Position numbers and translations under genes: made by a program. A stretch of DNA of 64,000 nucleotides from contig NZ_JAAAMU010000001.1 in NCBI RefSeq assembly GCF_009909195.1, forward strand, positions 496,001 to 560,000. Reading direction: 5' to 3'. This DNA comes from Paenibacillus sacheonensis (lineage in GTDB: Bacteria; Bacillota; Bacilli; Paenibacillales; Paenibacillaceae). The notes beneath the pieces were generated by a model, which had not been told where the DNA came from, did not search any database, and was given only the letters and a program-made list of their open reading frames with translations. Positions 53,292-61,005 of the stretch are shown piece after piece; position 1 is the stretch's first letter, and the number at the start of each line of letters is the position of its first letter.

Positions 53292-53407
53292 CGCCTCTGC
53301 AAGCGCGGAGAAGCGATTTCGGGTGGACATGGACAATAAAACGGACAACCAGCCTCCCTTCTGCATACACTGTATCGCAGCGTATTTTTGAAGGGAGCGT
53401 GAGATGG

Positions 53408-53800
53408 ATGCCGCACACGATGGTTTGCAGTATGACCGCTGTGCTTGGTTCTGTTCTCGTTTTCTCTTTCGGAGTGTGGCCGGAATCCCTGACCGTCTTG
53501 CTGGTTGCCATGGGAATCGACTATGCAACAGGGATTACGGCTGCATTGAAAGAGAAGCAAGGGTTAAACAGTACCGTAGGTGCTTGGGGATTGGCGCGTA
53601 AAGGCTTGATGCTGCTCGTTATCCTACTTGGGCACCGGATCGATATCCTGCTCGAGCTGAACAATATTGCCATGGGCGGGGCGATCTACTTCTATTTGGC
53701 GAACGAGCTGATATCCATTACCGAGAATCTGGGCAGAATGGGTGTTCCGATGCCGGATCGGCTGCGTGAATTGATCGCGGTGCTTAAAAATAAAAAGTAG
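53408..53800 (+). CDS. Phage holin family protein (Bhl/TcdE-like)
   Basis: The 130-residue protein has three membrane helices and the holin pattern VLLVAMGIDYATGITAALKE, GLNSTVGAWGLARKGLMLLV and YLANELISITENLGRMGVPMP. Holins permeabilise the membrane to release lysins. No endolysin or phage genes are adjacent. GAAGGGAGCG precedes the ATG; the frame is open upstream into the alpha-galactosidase region but without meaning. Confidence 0.88.
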   Translation: MPHTMVCSMTAVLGSVLVFSFGVWPESLTVLLVAMGIDYATGITAALKEKQGLNSTVGAWGLARKGLMLLVILLGHRIDILLELNNIAMGGAIYFYLANELISITENLGRMGVPMPDRLRELIAVLKNKK

Positions 53801-53825
53801 CCTAGCATAAGGTTTTGCCTTCCAG

Positions 53826-53854
53826 GCCATCCTGAACAGGATGGCTTATTTTTT
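53826..53854 (+). terminator. Terminator after the holin gene
   Basis: GCCATCCTG-AA-CAGGATGGC is followed by TTATTTTTT. Confidence 0.85.
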
Positions 53855-53878
53855 GCCTATCCGCCGCTTGTCCGCCGA

Positions 53879-53907
53879 TTGCGTATCCGGAACAGCTTTG
53901 TTATAAT
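53879..53907 (+). promoter_or_regulatory. Sigma-A promoter
   Basis: TTGCGT and TATAAT are separated by 17 bases, 31 bases before the start of the next gene. Confidence 0.75.
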
Positions 53908-53938
53908 GAGAACAAATGTTCCTGTCTGGAGGAGACGT

Positions 53939-54358
53939 ATGGTGCTGGAAACGGAAATGTTGCCTGCGGCGTCGGGCCGCGCGCCGGAAGCGGAAGCGCC
54001 GCCGGCACAGCTCGGCAAGGAGCTCGAGCTTGTTAAGCATTATGTGCTGCTGGGCATCGCGAAGGTTATCTTGGAACACGACATCCGAATCGCGGGCGCC
54101 GCCCCGACCAAGCTGCCGCGCTTGTACGAGTCCATGATGCGCGGACTTCAGGATCGCGTGCTCCTCGAACTGGCCGGCATGCGCATCCAATTCAAAGCAA
54201 GCGGAATCGGGGTATATGAAGAGAAGCGGACGAAGGAAGCATTGACCGCGAGCTATCGCTGCATGGGCTATCAGCGTTCGTTCTCGATGCCTTGGGCGTT
54301 CGTGAAGGCGGAATCGGAGCGTCTGCTGAAGGGCTATTTCGAGATCAAGAAGGCGTAG
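53939..54358 (+). CDS. Conserved protein of unknown function
   Basis: The 139-residue protein is soluble, with a variable Ala/Glu/Pro-rich N-terminal stretch and a conserved-looking basic body (YVLLGIAKVILEHDIRIAG, IGVYEEKRTKEALTASYR). I do not recognise a domain. GGAGGAG and a consensus promoter make expression likely. Confidence 0.75.
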   Translation: MVLETEMLPAASGRAPEAEAPPAQLGKELELVKHYVLLGIAKVILEHDIRIAGAAPTKLPRLYESMMRGLQDRVLLELAGMRIQFKASGIGVYEEKRTKEALTASYRCMGYQRSFSMPWAFVKAESERLLKGYFEIKKA

Positions 54359-54438
54359 CCGTTCGCGCGGATTTACCGAAAAACGTTCATCGTTTTGTCA
54401 AAAAAGGAAAAAAGTTTATCGCTTGGCTCAGTTTAAGG

Positions 54439-54468
54439 TTGAGAATAACGGACGATCTTAGGTAATAT
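54439..54468 (+). promoter_or_regulatory. Probable sigma-A promoter of the cupredoxin gene
   Basis: TTGAGA and TAATAT with an 18-base spacer, 40 bases before the start. Confidence 0.55.
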
Positions 54469-54507
54469 AGGGAGTAGACATTTTGATGAAAAGGGGAGCA
54501 AGAAGCA

Positions 54508-54891
54508 ATGCATAAGTGGATTATGTTTGTCGTTTTCGCAGCGGCTTCGGTTTTGGGCATTTATTTGCTAACGACTCAGCTTCCGGACAAGCCGGTCGAT
54601 GAGGCTGCATCGCTGCCGCCGGGCGTGACTTTATTGAAAGTTGAAGCTTCTCAGGACTTCGTATTCGATCAGAAGGAATACCACGCTAAAGTAGGCGACA
54701 AGGTTATCGTGAAACTCCATAATAAGAGCGGCATTCATGGTCTTGCCATTCCTGAGCTCGGCGTTGACCTAGAAGGCGATAAGCTGGAACAGGAAGTTAC
54801 GCTTGATAAGGCGGGTACTTACGAGATGCATTGCGCCGTTATGTGCGGTACAGGCCATGCGAACATGAAGTCCGTGCTGATCGTTGAATAA
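54508..54891 (+). CDS. Membrane-anchored CuA-type cupredoxin (stand-alone CoxB-like domain)
   Basis: The 127-residue protein has one N-terminal anchor (residues 4-22) and a cupredoxin domain with a complete CuA ligand set as in cytochrome oxidase subunit II: H77, C109-x3-C113-x3-H117-x2-M120. The Glu between the cysteines is absent (C-A-V-M-C). It should hold copper on the outer face of the membrane, for electron transfer or copper handling. No oxidase gene is adjacent. It has its own promoter and terminator. Confidence 0.88.
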   Translation: MHKWIMFVVFAAASVLGIYLLTTQLPDKPVDEAASLPPGVTLLKVEASQDFVFDQKEYHAKVGDKVIVKLHNKSGIHGLAIPELGVDLEGDKLEQEVTLDKAGTYEMHCAVMCGTGHANMKSVLIVE

Positions 54892-54916
54892 ACAGCAAAA
54901 TCAATACGCAACAACA

Positions 54917-54946
54917 AAAGGAGCCCGCATGCGGCTCCTTTTTTTA
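54917..54946 (+). terminator. Terminator after the cupredoxin gene
   Basis: AAAGGAGCC and GGCTCCTTT flank a seven-base loop, followed by a run of T. Confidence 0.9.
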
Positions 54947-54980
54947 AGTGATAAGCGGTCTTCGGGCTTGCGGCGGTTCC

Positions 54981-55232
54981 TTAGCGATAGGAGCGCCGGC
55001 GATTTCGCGCGATGGCCCAGTCGCAAATGAAGCCGAGCAGCGCCCAAGTCGCGATCGTCAATACGTACATCAGATAGACATTGACCTCATGAATATCGAC
55101 GATTAAGTCCGCGATCCAAGCAGGGACGCTTAAGCTGAAGAACACCATATTGTGCGGGTCATAGCCTGTCGAGTTGTACAGGCATATAGCGAGGCCGATA
55201 AGCGTCGCCACGATCGTAACTGGATAACGCAT
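54981..55232 (-). CDS. Small two-helix membrane protein
   Basis: The 83-residue protein has two hydrophobic helices separated by a short loop (ATLIGLAICLY; VYLMYVLTIATWALLGFI) and a basic C-terminus. AAAGGAGAT precedes the ATG. I recognise no family. Confidence 0.65.
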   Translation of the reverse strand: MRYPVTIVATLIGLAICLYNSTGYDPHNMVFFSLSVPAWIADLIVDIHEVNVYLMYVLTIATWALLGFICDWAIARNRRRSYR

Positions 55233-55341
55233 GAGCTGATCTCCTTTGCTGGAAGATTGCCGAATGGCGGCACCTTGCGTTATTATGTGACAAAAGGGTG
55301 CAGCGCATCCCCATCCCATACAAAGAAGGAGCGAATGAAGG

Positions 55342-55629
55342 ATGATTACCCATATCGTACTATTCAAGCTGAAGGACGGCAGCCCGGAGAGCGTTGCCCA
55401 AACCGTGCAGGTGCTCAAGAACATGGAGGGCAAAATCGAAGAGCTTCGTTCCATCGAGGTCGGCACGGACGTGATTCACTCGGAGCGCTCGTACCATATC
55501 GCGCTCGTGACGCGCTTCGACTCGCTGGACGGGCTTAATGCGTACCAGATTCACCCGGAACATAAAAAAGTGATCGCGCATATGAGCGAGGTTCGTGAAG
55601 CGTCCGTAAGCGTCGACTACGAATCGTAA
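55342..55629 (+). CDS. Dabb (stress-responsive A/B barrel) domain protein
   Basis: The 95-residue protein has the dimeric ferredoxin-like pattern: ITHIVLFKLKDGSPESV, IRSIEVGTDVIHSERSYHIA-type centre and YQIHPEHKKVIAHM. Members act in polyketide folding, aldoxime or haem-type chemistry, or stress; the role here is unknown. AAGAAGGAG lies upstream. Confidence 0.9.
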   Translation: MITHIVLFKLKDGSPESVAQTVQVLKNMEGKIEELRSIEVGTDVIHSERSYHIALVTRFDSLDGLNAYQIHPEHKKVIAHMSEVREASVSVDYES

Positions 55630-55649
55630 GGGCGGTTTAAGATAAACCT

Positions 55650-55754
55650 ATGGGCGACGTGTTTGAAATGATGACCTACCTGATTGTGATCATCGTGAGT
55701 CTGATCGTGATGACAATCTGGCTCAAGCGCAAGGCGCGCAAGAAAAGGTCCTAA
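55650..55754 (+). CDS. 34-residue single-helix membrane peptide
   Basis: The ORF reads MGDVFEMMTYLIVIIV then SLIVMTIWLK and ends in a basic RKARKKRS tail: one membrane helix with a positive-inside C-terminus. It lies in the tight gap between two plus-strand genes. The ribosome binding site is weak, so expression may depend on coupling with the upstream gene. Confidence 0.45.
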   Translation: MGDVFEMMTYLIVIIVSLIVMTIWLKRKARKKRS

Positions 55755-55776
55755 CCGGAAGACGAGGTAAACAACC

Positions 55777-56202
55777 ATGTATTATGTCAATCGCGAACAA
55801 ATCTCCGTGCGTCTTGAGGTTATTCCCGAGGTAGCGGAAGCACTGAAGTACTTGCAATCCCACTGGGACGGCAGCCTTATTCATGGCATGGCGCAGGAGC
55901 GCGCACTCATACTTGCGATCGAAACTTTAACGGATATCGGCAGTTACTTGATCGATGGCTTCATCATGCGCGATGCGAGCAGCTACGAAGATATCGTGAC
56001 GATCATCGCGGGCGAGGAGGTCTTCCCGGATTCGCTGCAGGAGCCGCTGCTCGAGCTGGTGAAGCTCCGCAGGCCGCTTGTCCAGGATTACTTCGAATGG
56101 CCGCGCAAGGAGCTTCATCCCTTTACGGCGATGATGCCGGACCTCTTATTGGCGTTCAAGGAAGCCGTCGAATCCTATCTGTTGCGGGAGCTTGGGAACT
56201 AA
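55777..56202 (+). CDS. HepT-like (DUF86, YutE-type) protein
   Basis: The 141-residue helical protein has the DUF86/HepT pattern with QERALILAIETLTDIGSYL and DIVTIIAGEEVFPDSL. In HepT toxins the catalytic motif is R-x4-H-x-Y; here it is R98-x4-Q103-x-Y105, so the histidine is replaced. No MNT nucleotidyltransferase antitoxin gene is adjacent. It is therefore more likely a YutE-like housekeeping relative than an active toxin. Confidence 0.85.
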   Translation: MYYVNREQISVRLEVIPEVAEALKYLQSHWDGSLIHGMAQERALILAIETLTDIGSYLIDGFIMRDASSYEDIVTIIAGEEVFPDSLQEPLLELVKLRRPLVQDYFEWPRKELHPFTAMMPDLLLAFKEAVESYLLRELGN

Positions 56203-56294
56203 GCTGCTTGGCGTGGTCCGCCGATTTACGAAACGGCGGAAATGCGTTACAATGACGTCAAGAGCGAGGCTCAAGGCCAGAGGCGGTGGAAAGT

Positions 56295-56966
56295 ATGGGC
56301 ATGGAACCGAACGGGACGCCGTTTATGCATAAGGAACAAGCGCTCAGGCAGGAAGGTTCGACGAGACAGACCGTACTGACACTGCTGAAGACGGGCGGGC
56401 CGATGAACGCCGGCGAGCTGGCCAAGCAGCTGCAGATTACGGAGATGGCCGTTCGACGCCATCTGAGCACGTTGGAACGGGATGGACTGATCGTACCGAA
56501 CATCGTCAGGCAGGCAATGGGCAGACCGACGCATATGTTCAGTTTGACGGAACAAGCCGAGATGCTGTTTCCGAGGAATTATCATGTTTTGGCGCTCGAT
56601 CTGCTGGAAGAGCTGGAGGAAGATCCGGAGACGGCCGCGATGATCGACCGGTTGTTCGAAGGACGCAAGCGCAAGCTTATCGAACGTTATGCCCCTCGCA
56701 TGGAAGGCAAGTCGCTCTCGGAGAAAGTCTCGGAGCTGGCAGCCATTCAGAATGACGGCGGGTATATGGTTCATGTGGAGACGGATGGCGATAGTCTCGT
56801 GCTCCATGAATACAATTGTCCGATCGCGCATGTCGCAGACCGCTATCAGCAGGCCTGTCAATGCGAGCTGGCGCTGTTCCGGAAGCTGCTCGGAACGGAC
56901 GTCGAACGGACCGAATGCTTGGCGAAAGGCGGCGGCAAATGCAGCTATCGCATTGCCGGCGCATAA
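56295..56966 (+). CDS. SufR-like HTH regulator with cysteine cluster
   Basis: The 223-residue protein has an N-terminal winged helix (MNAGELAKQLQITEMAVRRH) and a C-terminal domain with cysteines 175, 188, 190, 208 and 216 in the pattern YNCPIAHVADRYQQAC, VERTECLAKGGGKCSYRI. This is the SufR/DeoR-like layout in which an Fe-S cluster controls DNA binding. No suf genes are adjacent, so its targets are unknown. Confidence 0.85.
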   Translation: MGMEPNGTPFMHKEQALRQEGSTRQTVLTLLKTGGPMNAGELAKQLQITEMAVRRHLSTLERDGLIVPNIVRQAMGRPTHMFSLTEQAEMLFPRNYHVLALDLLEELEEDPETAAMIDRLFEGRKRKLIERYAPRMEGKSLSEKVSELAAIQNDGGYMVHVETDGDSLVLHEYNCPIAHVADRYQQACQCELALFRKLLGTDVERTECLAKGGGKCSYRIAGA

Positions 56967-56984
56967 GGATAGATCGATACGAGA

Positions 56985-57016
56985 AGACACGGGTGTTCGG
57001 CGCCCGTGTCTTTTTT
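56985..57016 (+). terminator. Terminator after the SufR-like gene
   Basis: GACACGGG and CCCGTGTC flank a nine-base loop, followed by six T residues. Confidence 0.85.
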
Positions 57017-57122
57017 CTTTTCCCGAAGCTGTGTCAAGTCAAGCCTATGCTGTTTATACTATTAATACGAAATGGGCACGCGCCCAATCGTACAGAGAGT
57101 TGGAAATGGAGGTGGGCCGTGA

Positions 57123-57593
57123 ATGGTCATTTGGTTTGAAGGAGCTGCTGCAGTCGCATTCGTGGCATTGGTCGTCGGCGTATTATTATGGCTGCGGTCA
57201 GTCGACAGACGAATGGGGAAATTGATGCAGCTGGCCGAGTCGCTCGAACGCCGTGCCGAAGTCGCCGTTGCCCAGGTCAGCGATTTGCTTGATCCGGTCA
57301 CGGAAACTGTACGGACGGTCCAGAAGTCGATGGATGGGATTACGAAACTCACGGAAGCAACGAAGCGCATTGGAGAATCGGCAAACCAATTTTCTTTCAC
57401 CGTCAATCGGATCTCCAGCGAGCTGAACGACACCGTCAACCGGGTAGCAAGCAAGTCCGGCGACAAGGCCAAGCGCAACATCGCGGACGCGATGGGCTGG
57501 GCAGAGGTTGGATACGCCGTTTGGCATTTTTGGAAAGACAAACGGAAAGAAGACACCGCTGCCGAAGCCTTGCATGCGAAAGCCGTTAACTAG
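57123..57593 (+). CDS. DUF948 domain protein
   Basis: The 156-residue protein has one N-terminal membrane helix (about 3-22) and a long coiled-coil tail (DLLDPVTETVRTVQKSMDGI), the DUF948 layout found beside YtxH in Bacillota. GGAGGTGGG precedes the ATG. It probably has a structural or stress role at the membrane. Confidence 0.85.
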   Translation: MVIWFEGAAAVAFVALVVGVLLWLRSVDRRMGKLMQLAESLERRAEVAVAQVSDLLDPVTETVRTVQKSMDGITKLTEATKRIGESANQFSFTVNRISSELNDTVNRVASKSGDKAKRNIADAMGWAEVGYAVWHFWKDKRKEDTAAEALHAKAVN

Positions 57594-57745
57594 GGCACGA
57601 TATGGGGTACTAAGCGACTGGAACGACCGCAAGGCATGAGAAAGCGGGCGTAACAGTCAAATGAAGCCGAGGGCATGCCGAAAGCCGAATGTTGGGTTTA
57701 CGGGCGCCTAGGCAAATAAACATACTTATAAAGGAGTGTATTCAG

Positions 57746-58144
57746 ATGGCAAAAAGAGGATTTCTTGTAGGTGCAATCGCAGGTGGCGTAGTCGGTTCCG
57801 TAGCAGCATTGCTGCTGGCGCCAAAATCGGGCCGGGAGCTTCGTCAAGATATCGCGGATAAGTCGCAGACCGTGACGGACCAAACGGCGCGTATCGCCGG
57901 TCAGGTAACGGACAAAACCGTACAGATCGCGAAGCAAGTCGGTTCGACTGCAAGCACGGCGGCTTCCAAAGCCAAGGATACGGCTTCCACCGTTATGGAT
58001 AATGTCCGCAGCTGGCGCTCCGACGCCAAGGATCAGCTGGAGGAAACAGGCGATCAAGTGAAGAACACCGTAGAAGACGTGAAGGACAAAGGCAAAGAGC
58101 TGATGGCTGAACACCGCGAAGAACTTCAAACGGTCAACAACTAA
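57746..58144 (+). CDS. YtxH domain stress protein
   Basis: The 132-residue protein begins with the YtxH signature FLVGAIAGGVVGSVAALLLA then PKSGRELRQDI, a glycine-rich membrane hairpin, and continues as an LEA-like amphipathic helix with repeated K/D/T heptads. It follows the DUF948 gene, as is usual. AAAGGAGTG precedes the ATG. Confidence 0.92.
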   Translation: MAKRGFLVGAIAGGVVGSVAALLLAPKSGRELRQDIADKSQTVTDQTARIAGQVTDKTVQIAKQVGSTASTAASKAKDTASTVMDNVRSWRSDAKDQLEETGDQVKNTVEDVKDKGKELMAEHREELQTVNN

Positions 58145-58240
58145 CGCTTGGCTCGTATACGCAAGGCTGCACCGCCATCGCGTGCAGCAGCGGGGCATAC
58201 GCCTTGCTGCAGGCTGATGGCTGCCAATTATATGCACCAC

Positions 58241-58289
58241 GCAAATAGGCTTTGCCGCCGGTCATGTACCGACGGCAAAGCCTATTTGC
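58241..58289. repeat. Perfect 17 bp inverted repeat
   Basis: GCAAATAGGCTTTGCCG and CGGCAAAGCCTATTTGC pair perfectly around a 15-base loop. The T content after the stem is low, so it may be an imperfect terminator for ytxH or a structured RNA element. Confidence 0.75.
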
Positions 58290-58363
58290 TAGTTGGCGTT
58301 GTATTCCCGGGCCGACAAAAGGCGGTGCAAGCAACCTTGCTCCGAATCTTCGAGCTTTCAAGT

Positions 58364-58494
58364 CGCGAAACGTCGAATCCAAGAAATTTGAATGCCCGAA
58401 GCCAAGAATCCCTGAAGTCCCTAATCTTGAATCCCCCAATGCCTGAAGTCCCGAATTCCCGAAGCTCCGAATGCCCGAATTCCCGAAGCTTCAA
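58364..58494. repeat. Degenerate GAATNCCCGAAG repeat array
   Basis: About eight imperfect units of 14-18 bases of the type GAATGCCCGAAGCC / GAATTCCCGAAGCTCC run up to the end of the AraC gene. Spacing varies, unlike CRISPR. There is no coding frame of its own. Confidence 0.7.
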
Positions 58495-58519
58495 TCATAG
58501 CTGGAATAGCTGGCAGCAC

Positions 58520-59422
58520 TTACCCGTTCCGTGCCTGTGCCCGATATTCCGACGGCGAATAGCCGAATGTTTTGCGGAATTGCTTCGAGAAATACAGCGC
58601 GTCGGGGTACCCGACGGAGGAGGCCACTTGGTCGATGGACAAGTGGCTTTGCTCGTTCAGCAGCTCCTTGGCGCGGTCCATCCGGACTTTGAGCAGAAAC
58701 TGCATCGGCGATACGCCGGTCACCTGCTTGAACATTTTGGATAAATGCGTGCGGTGATAGCCGAGGCTCCTAGAGAGCTGTTCGATCGAGATGGGCTGCG
58801 CGTATTGGTACGACAGCCAGCGGACGGCGCGCTTGATCTGGCGGTCGATGTCCGGCAGAATGGCGAGGGAATCGACGATGAGCTTGCCCTCGTTCAGCAT
58901 GCCGATCTCCTTCAACAGTACGCGCAGGTGGCCGCCCGCTTCCAAGTCCGCCAGCTCCGGAAACGACGTTCGCTCGAAGGTGCTTCTGATTTTGCGATAC
59001 AGGGAGGTAAGATGCCGCAGCTCGTCGGTATGCACGATGGGGCTGGAAGGGGACAAGCCGAGGCTGAGAAGCAAGTGGCCGGCGGCGTGTCCTTTGAAAG
59101 CGACCCAGACGTAATGCCACGGCTGAGCGTCGTCCGCGAAATAGGAGAACAGCTCGTCCGGAAAAATAAGGAACGTATCGCCGCGCGAGCAGTCATAGCG
59201 CCGACCGTCGATCTCGAACGAGCCGCGGCCGGAAACAACCGTATGCATGAGGTAATAATTGTGAACGGCCGGGCCGATGCCATGACCGGAGAGCGTCTTG
59301 CCCTCGCCGCTGAACATGACCGACAGCTCGCCCTGCGCGGGCTGCGTATTGTTCATGACGGTGAATTCGCTATGCTCGGTATGCGGAATTTCGTGGCGCG
59401 CGGTCGTCGATTCCTTCTTCAT
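58520..59422 (-). CDS. AraC family transcriptional regulator of the GH4 gene
   Basis: The 300-residue protein has an N-terminal cupin (HTVVSGRGSFEIDGRRYDCS, FLIFPDELFSYFADD) and a C-terminal AraC domain (ISIEQLSRSLGYHRTHLSKM; LSIDQVASSVGYPDALYFSK). It is divergent from the GH4 alpha-galactosidase gene across about 175 bases, the arrangement of MelR/MsmR-type activators. The ligand is probably an alpha-galactoside. Confidence 0.92.
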   Translation of the reverse strand: MKKESTTARHEIPHTEHSEFTVMNNTQPAQGELSVMFSGEGKTLSGHGIGPAVHNYYLMHTVVSGRGSFEIDGRRYDCSRGDTFLIFPDELFSYFADDAQPWHYVWVAFKGHAAGHLLLSLGLSPSSPIVHTDELRHLTSLYRKIRSTFERTSFPELADLEAGGHLRVLLKEIGMLNEGKLIVDSLAILPDIDRQIKRAVRWLSYQYAQPISIEQLSRSLGYHRTHLSKMFKQVTGVSPMQFLLKVRMDRAKELLNEQSHLSIDQVASSVGYPDALYFSKQFRKTFGYSPSEYRAQARNG

Positions 59423-59598
59423 CTGTGCAACCTTCTTCCTCCAACTTGCTGTCCTCTATAGAGTATACAATGAAACTACAAATGTACATATTGAAAATGC
59501 TTTAGTTCCTACTCAAACCGATGTTTCTTGCTCTATAGTAAGGAATAGAAGAAGACATTAATCCGCTTACATGCGGACTCAATCCGAGGAGGATATTC

Positions 59599-60897
59599 AT
59601 GCCGAAAATTACGTTCATTGGAGCCGGAAGTACCGTTTTCGCTAAAAACGTGCTGGGCGACTGCCTGGTTACGCCGGCGCTGCAAGGATTCGAAATCGCG
59701 TTGTTCGATATTAATCCGGAGCGTCTTGCCGAATCCGAAACGATGCTTAATCATATCAAGAACACCTATGGCAGCACGTCCGCCATCAAAGCTTACTCCG
59801 ACCGCAAGGAAGCGCTTCGCGGCGCCAAATACGTCGTTAACGCCATCCAAGTCGGCGGTTACGATCCTTGCACGATTACGGATTTCGAGATTCCGAAGAA
59901 ATACGGCCTGCGCCAAACGATCGCGGACACGGTCGGCATCGGCGGCATCTTCCGCAACCTGCGCACGATTCCGGTCATGCTCGATTTTGCCAAGGATATG
60001 CAGGAGGTTTGTCCGGACGCGTTGTTCTTGAATTACACGAACCCGATGGCCGTGCTGACGAACGTGATGAACACGTACGGCGGCATCAAGACGGTCGGCC
60101 TCTGCCACAGCGTGCAAGCTTGCGTCAAGGATCTGTTCAAGAACCTGGGCATGGACGATACCGGCGTCCAATCCAAAATCGCCGGCATCAACCATATGGC
60201 TTGGCTGCTCGAAGCGACCAAAGACGGCGTCGACCTGTATCCGGAGATCAAGCGCCGGGCCCGCGAGAAGCAGAAGGAAAAACATCACGACATGGTCCGC
60301 TACGAAATGATGCTGAACTTCGGCTACTATATCACGGAATCGTCCGAGCATAACGCCGAATACCACCCGTACTTCATCAAGCGCAATTATCCGGAGCTGA
60401 TCGAGCGCTTCAATATTCCGCTGGACGAGTATCCGCGCCGCTGCATCGAGCAGATCGGCAACTGGAAGAAGCTGAAGGAAGAGCTTGTCGGCAATCCGAC
60501 GCTGGAGCACAAGCGCACGCACGAGTATGCGTCGTACATCTTCGAAGCGATCGAATCGAACAATGCGTTCCGCATCGGCGGCAACGTCATGAACACGGGC
60601 TTGATCACGAACCTGCCGAAGGAAGCCTGCGTCGAAGTTACCTGCCTCGTCGACCGCAACGGCGTAACGCCGACATTCGTCGGCGATCTGCCTCCGCAAT
60701 GCGCAGCGCTGAACCGCACCAACATCAACACGCAGCTGCTGACGATCGAAGCGGCGATTACCGGCAAGCGCGACCATATCTACCATGCCGCGATGCTGGA
60801 TCCGCACACGAGCGCCGAGCTGTCGATGGACGACATCAAGTCGATGTGCGACGATCTGATCGAGGCGCATGGCGACTGGCTGCCGGCATACAACTAA
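59599..60897 (+). CDS. melA: Alpha-galactosidase/6-phospho-type glycosidase, GH4 (MelA)
   Basis: The 432-residue protein has the GH4 features: N-terminal NAD-binding ITFIGAGSTVF, NYTNPMAVLTN, the metal-binding Cys in GLCHSVQ and GINHMAWLLE. These enzymes cleave by NAD+-dependent oxidation and elimination with Mn2+. The sequence type is that of MelA alpha-galactosidases. GAGGAGGAT precedes the ATG. It is the second alpha-galactosidase family in the window. Confidence 0.93.
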   Translation: MPKITFIGAGSTVFAKNVLGDCLVTPALQGFEIALFDINPERLAESETMLNHIKNTYGSTSAIKAYSDRKEALRGAKYVVNAIQVGGYDPCTITDFEIPKKYGLRQTIADTVGIGGIFRNLRTIPVMLDFAKDMQEVCPDALFLNYTNPMAVLTNVMNTYGGIKTVGLCHSVQACVKDLFKNLGMDDTGVQSKIAGINHMAWLLEATKDGVDLYPEIKRRAREKQKEKHHDMVRYEMMLNFGYYITESSEHNAEYHPYFIKRNYPELIERFNIPLDEYPRRCIEQIGNWKKLKEELVGNPTLEHKRTHEYASYIFEAIESNNAFRIGGNVMNTGLITNLPKEACVEVTCLVDRNGVTPTFVGDLPPQCAALNRTNINTQLLTIEAAITGKRDHIYHAAMLDPHTSAELSMDDIKSMCDDLIEAHGDWLPAYN

Positions 60898-60920
60898 TCC
60901 TGTCTGCAATAGCAGTCGAA

Positions 60921-60960
60921 TATAACAAGGCCGCCCCACGCGAGGCGGCCTTGTTATATT
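60921..60960 (+). terminator. Terminator after melA
   Basis: TATAACAAGGCCGCC pairs perfectly with GGCGGCCTTGTTATA around an eight-base loop, followed by TT. Confidence 0.8.
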
Positions 60961-61005
60961 CCGTATGCTGGTCATGTGCTTGGAAGCACGCGGCTCCGCG
61001 TGCTA

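Noticed and set aside
53177-53407. In-frame upstream extension of the holin
   Set aside because: It lies in another frame of the alpha-galactosidase end and adds no family sequence; the ribosome binding site points to the ATG at 53408.
51306-53528. Long minus-strand open frame antisense to the GH36 gene
   Set aside because: It is a GC-rich codon shadow of the strongly supported alpha-galactosidase, with no ribosome binding site or recognisable domain. The same applies to long antisense frames at 31198-32970 and 44421-46514.
55267-55292. TGTCACA-N16-CGCC on the minus strand, a second possible ECF41 target
   Set aside because: The -10 differs at one key base and the 7-mer is expected several times by chance in 64 kb; the downstream two-helix gene is not a typical ECF41 target.
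55777-56202. HepT/MNT toxin-antitoxin system
   Set aside because: The catalytic His is replaced by Gln and there is no adjacent MNT antitoxin gene.
58364-58494. Degenerate repeat array as CRISPR
   Set aside because: Units vary in length and sequence with no unique spacers.
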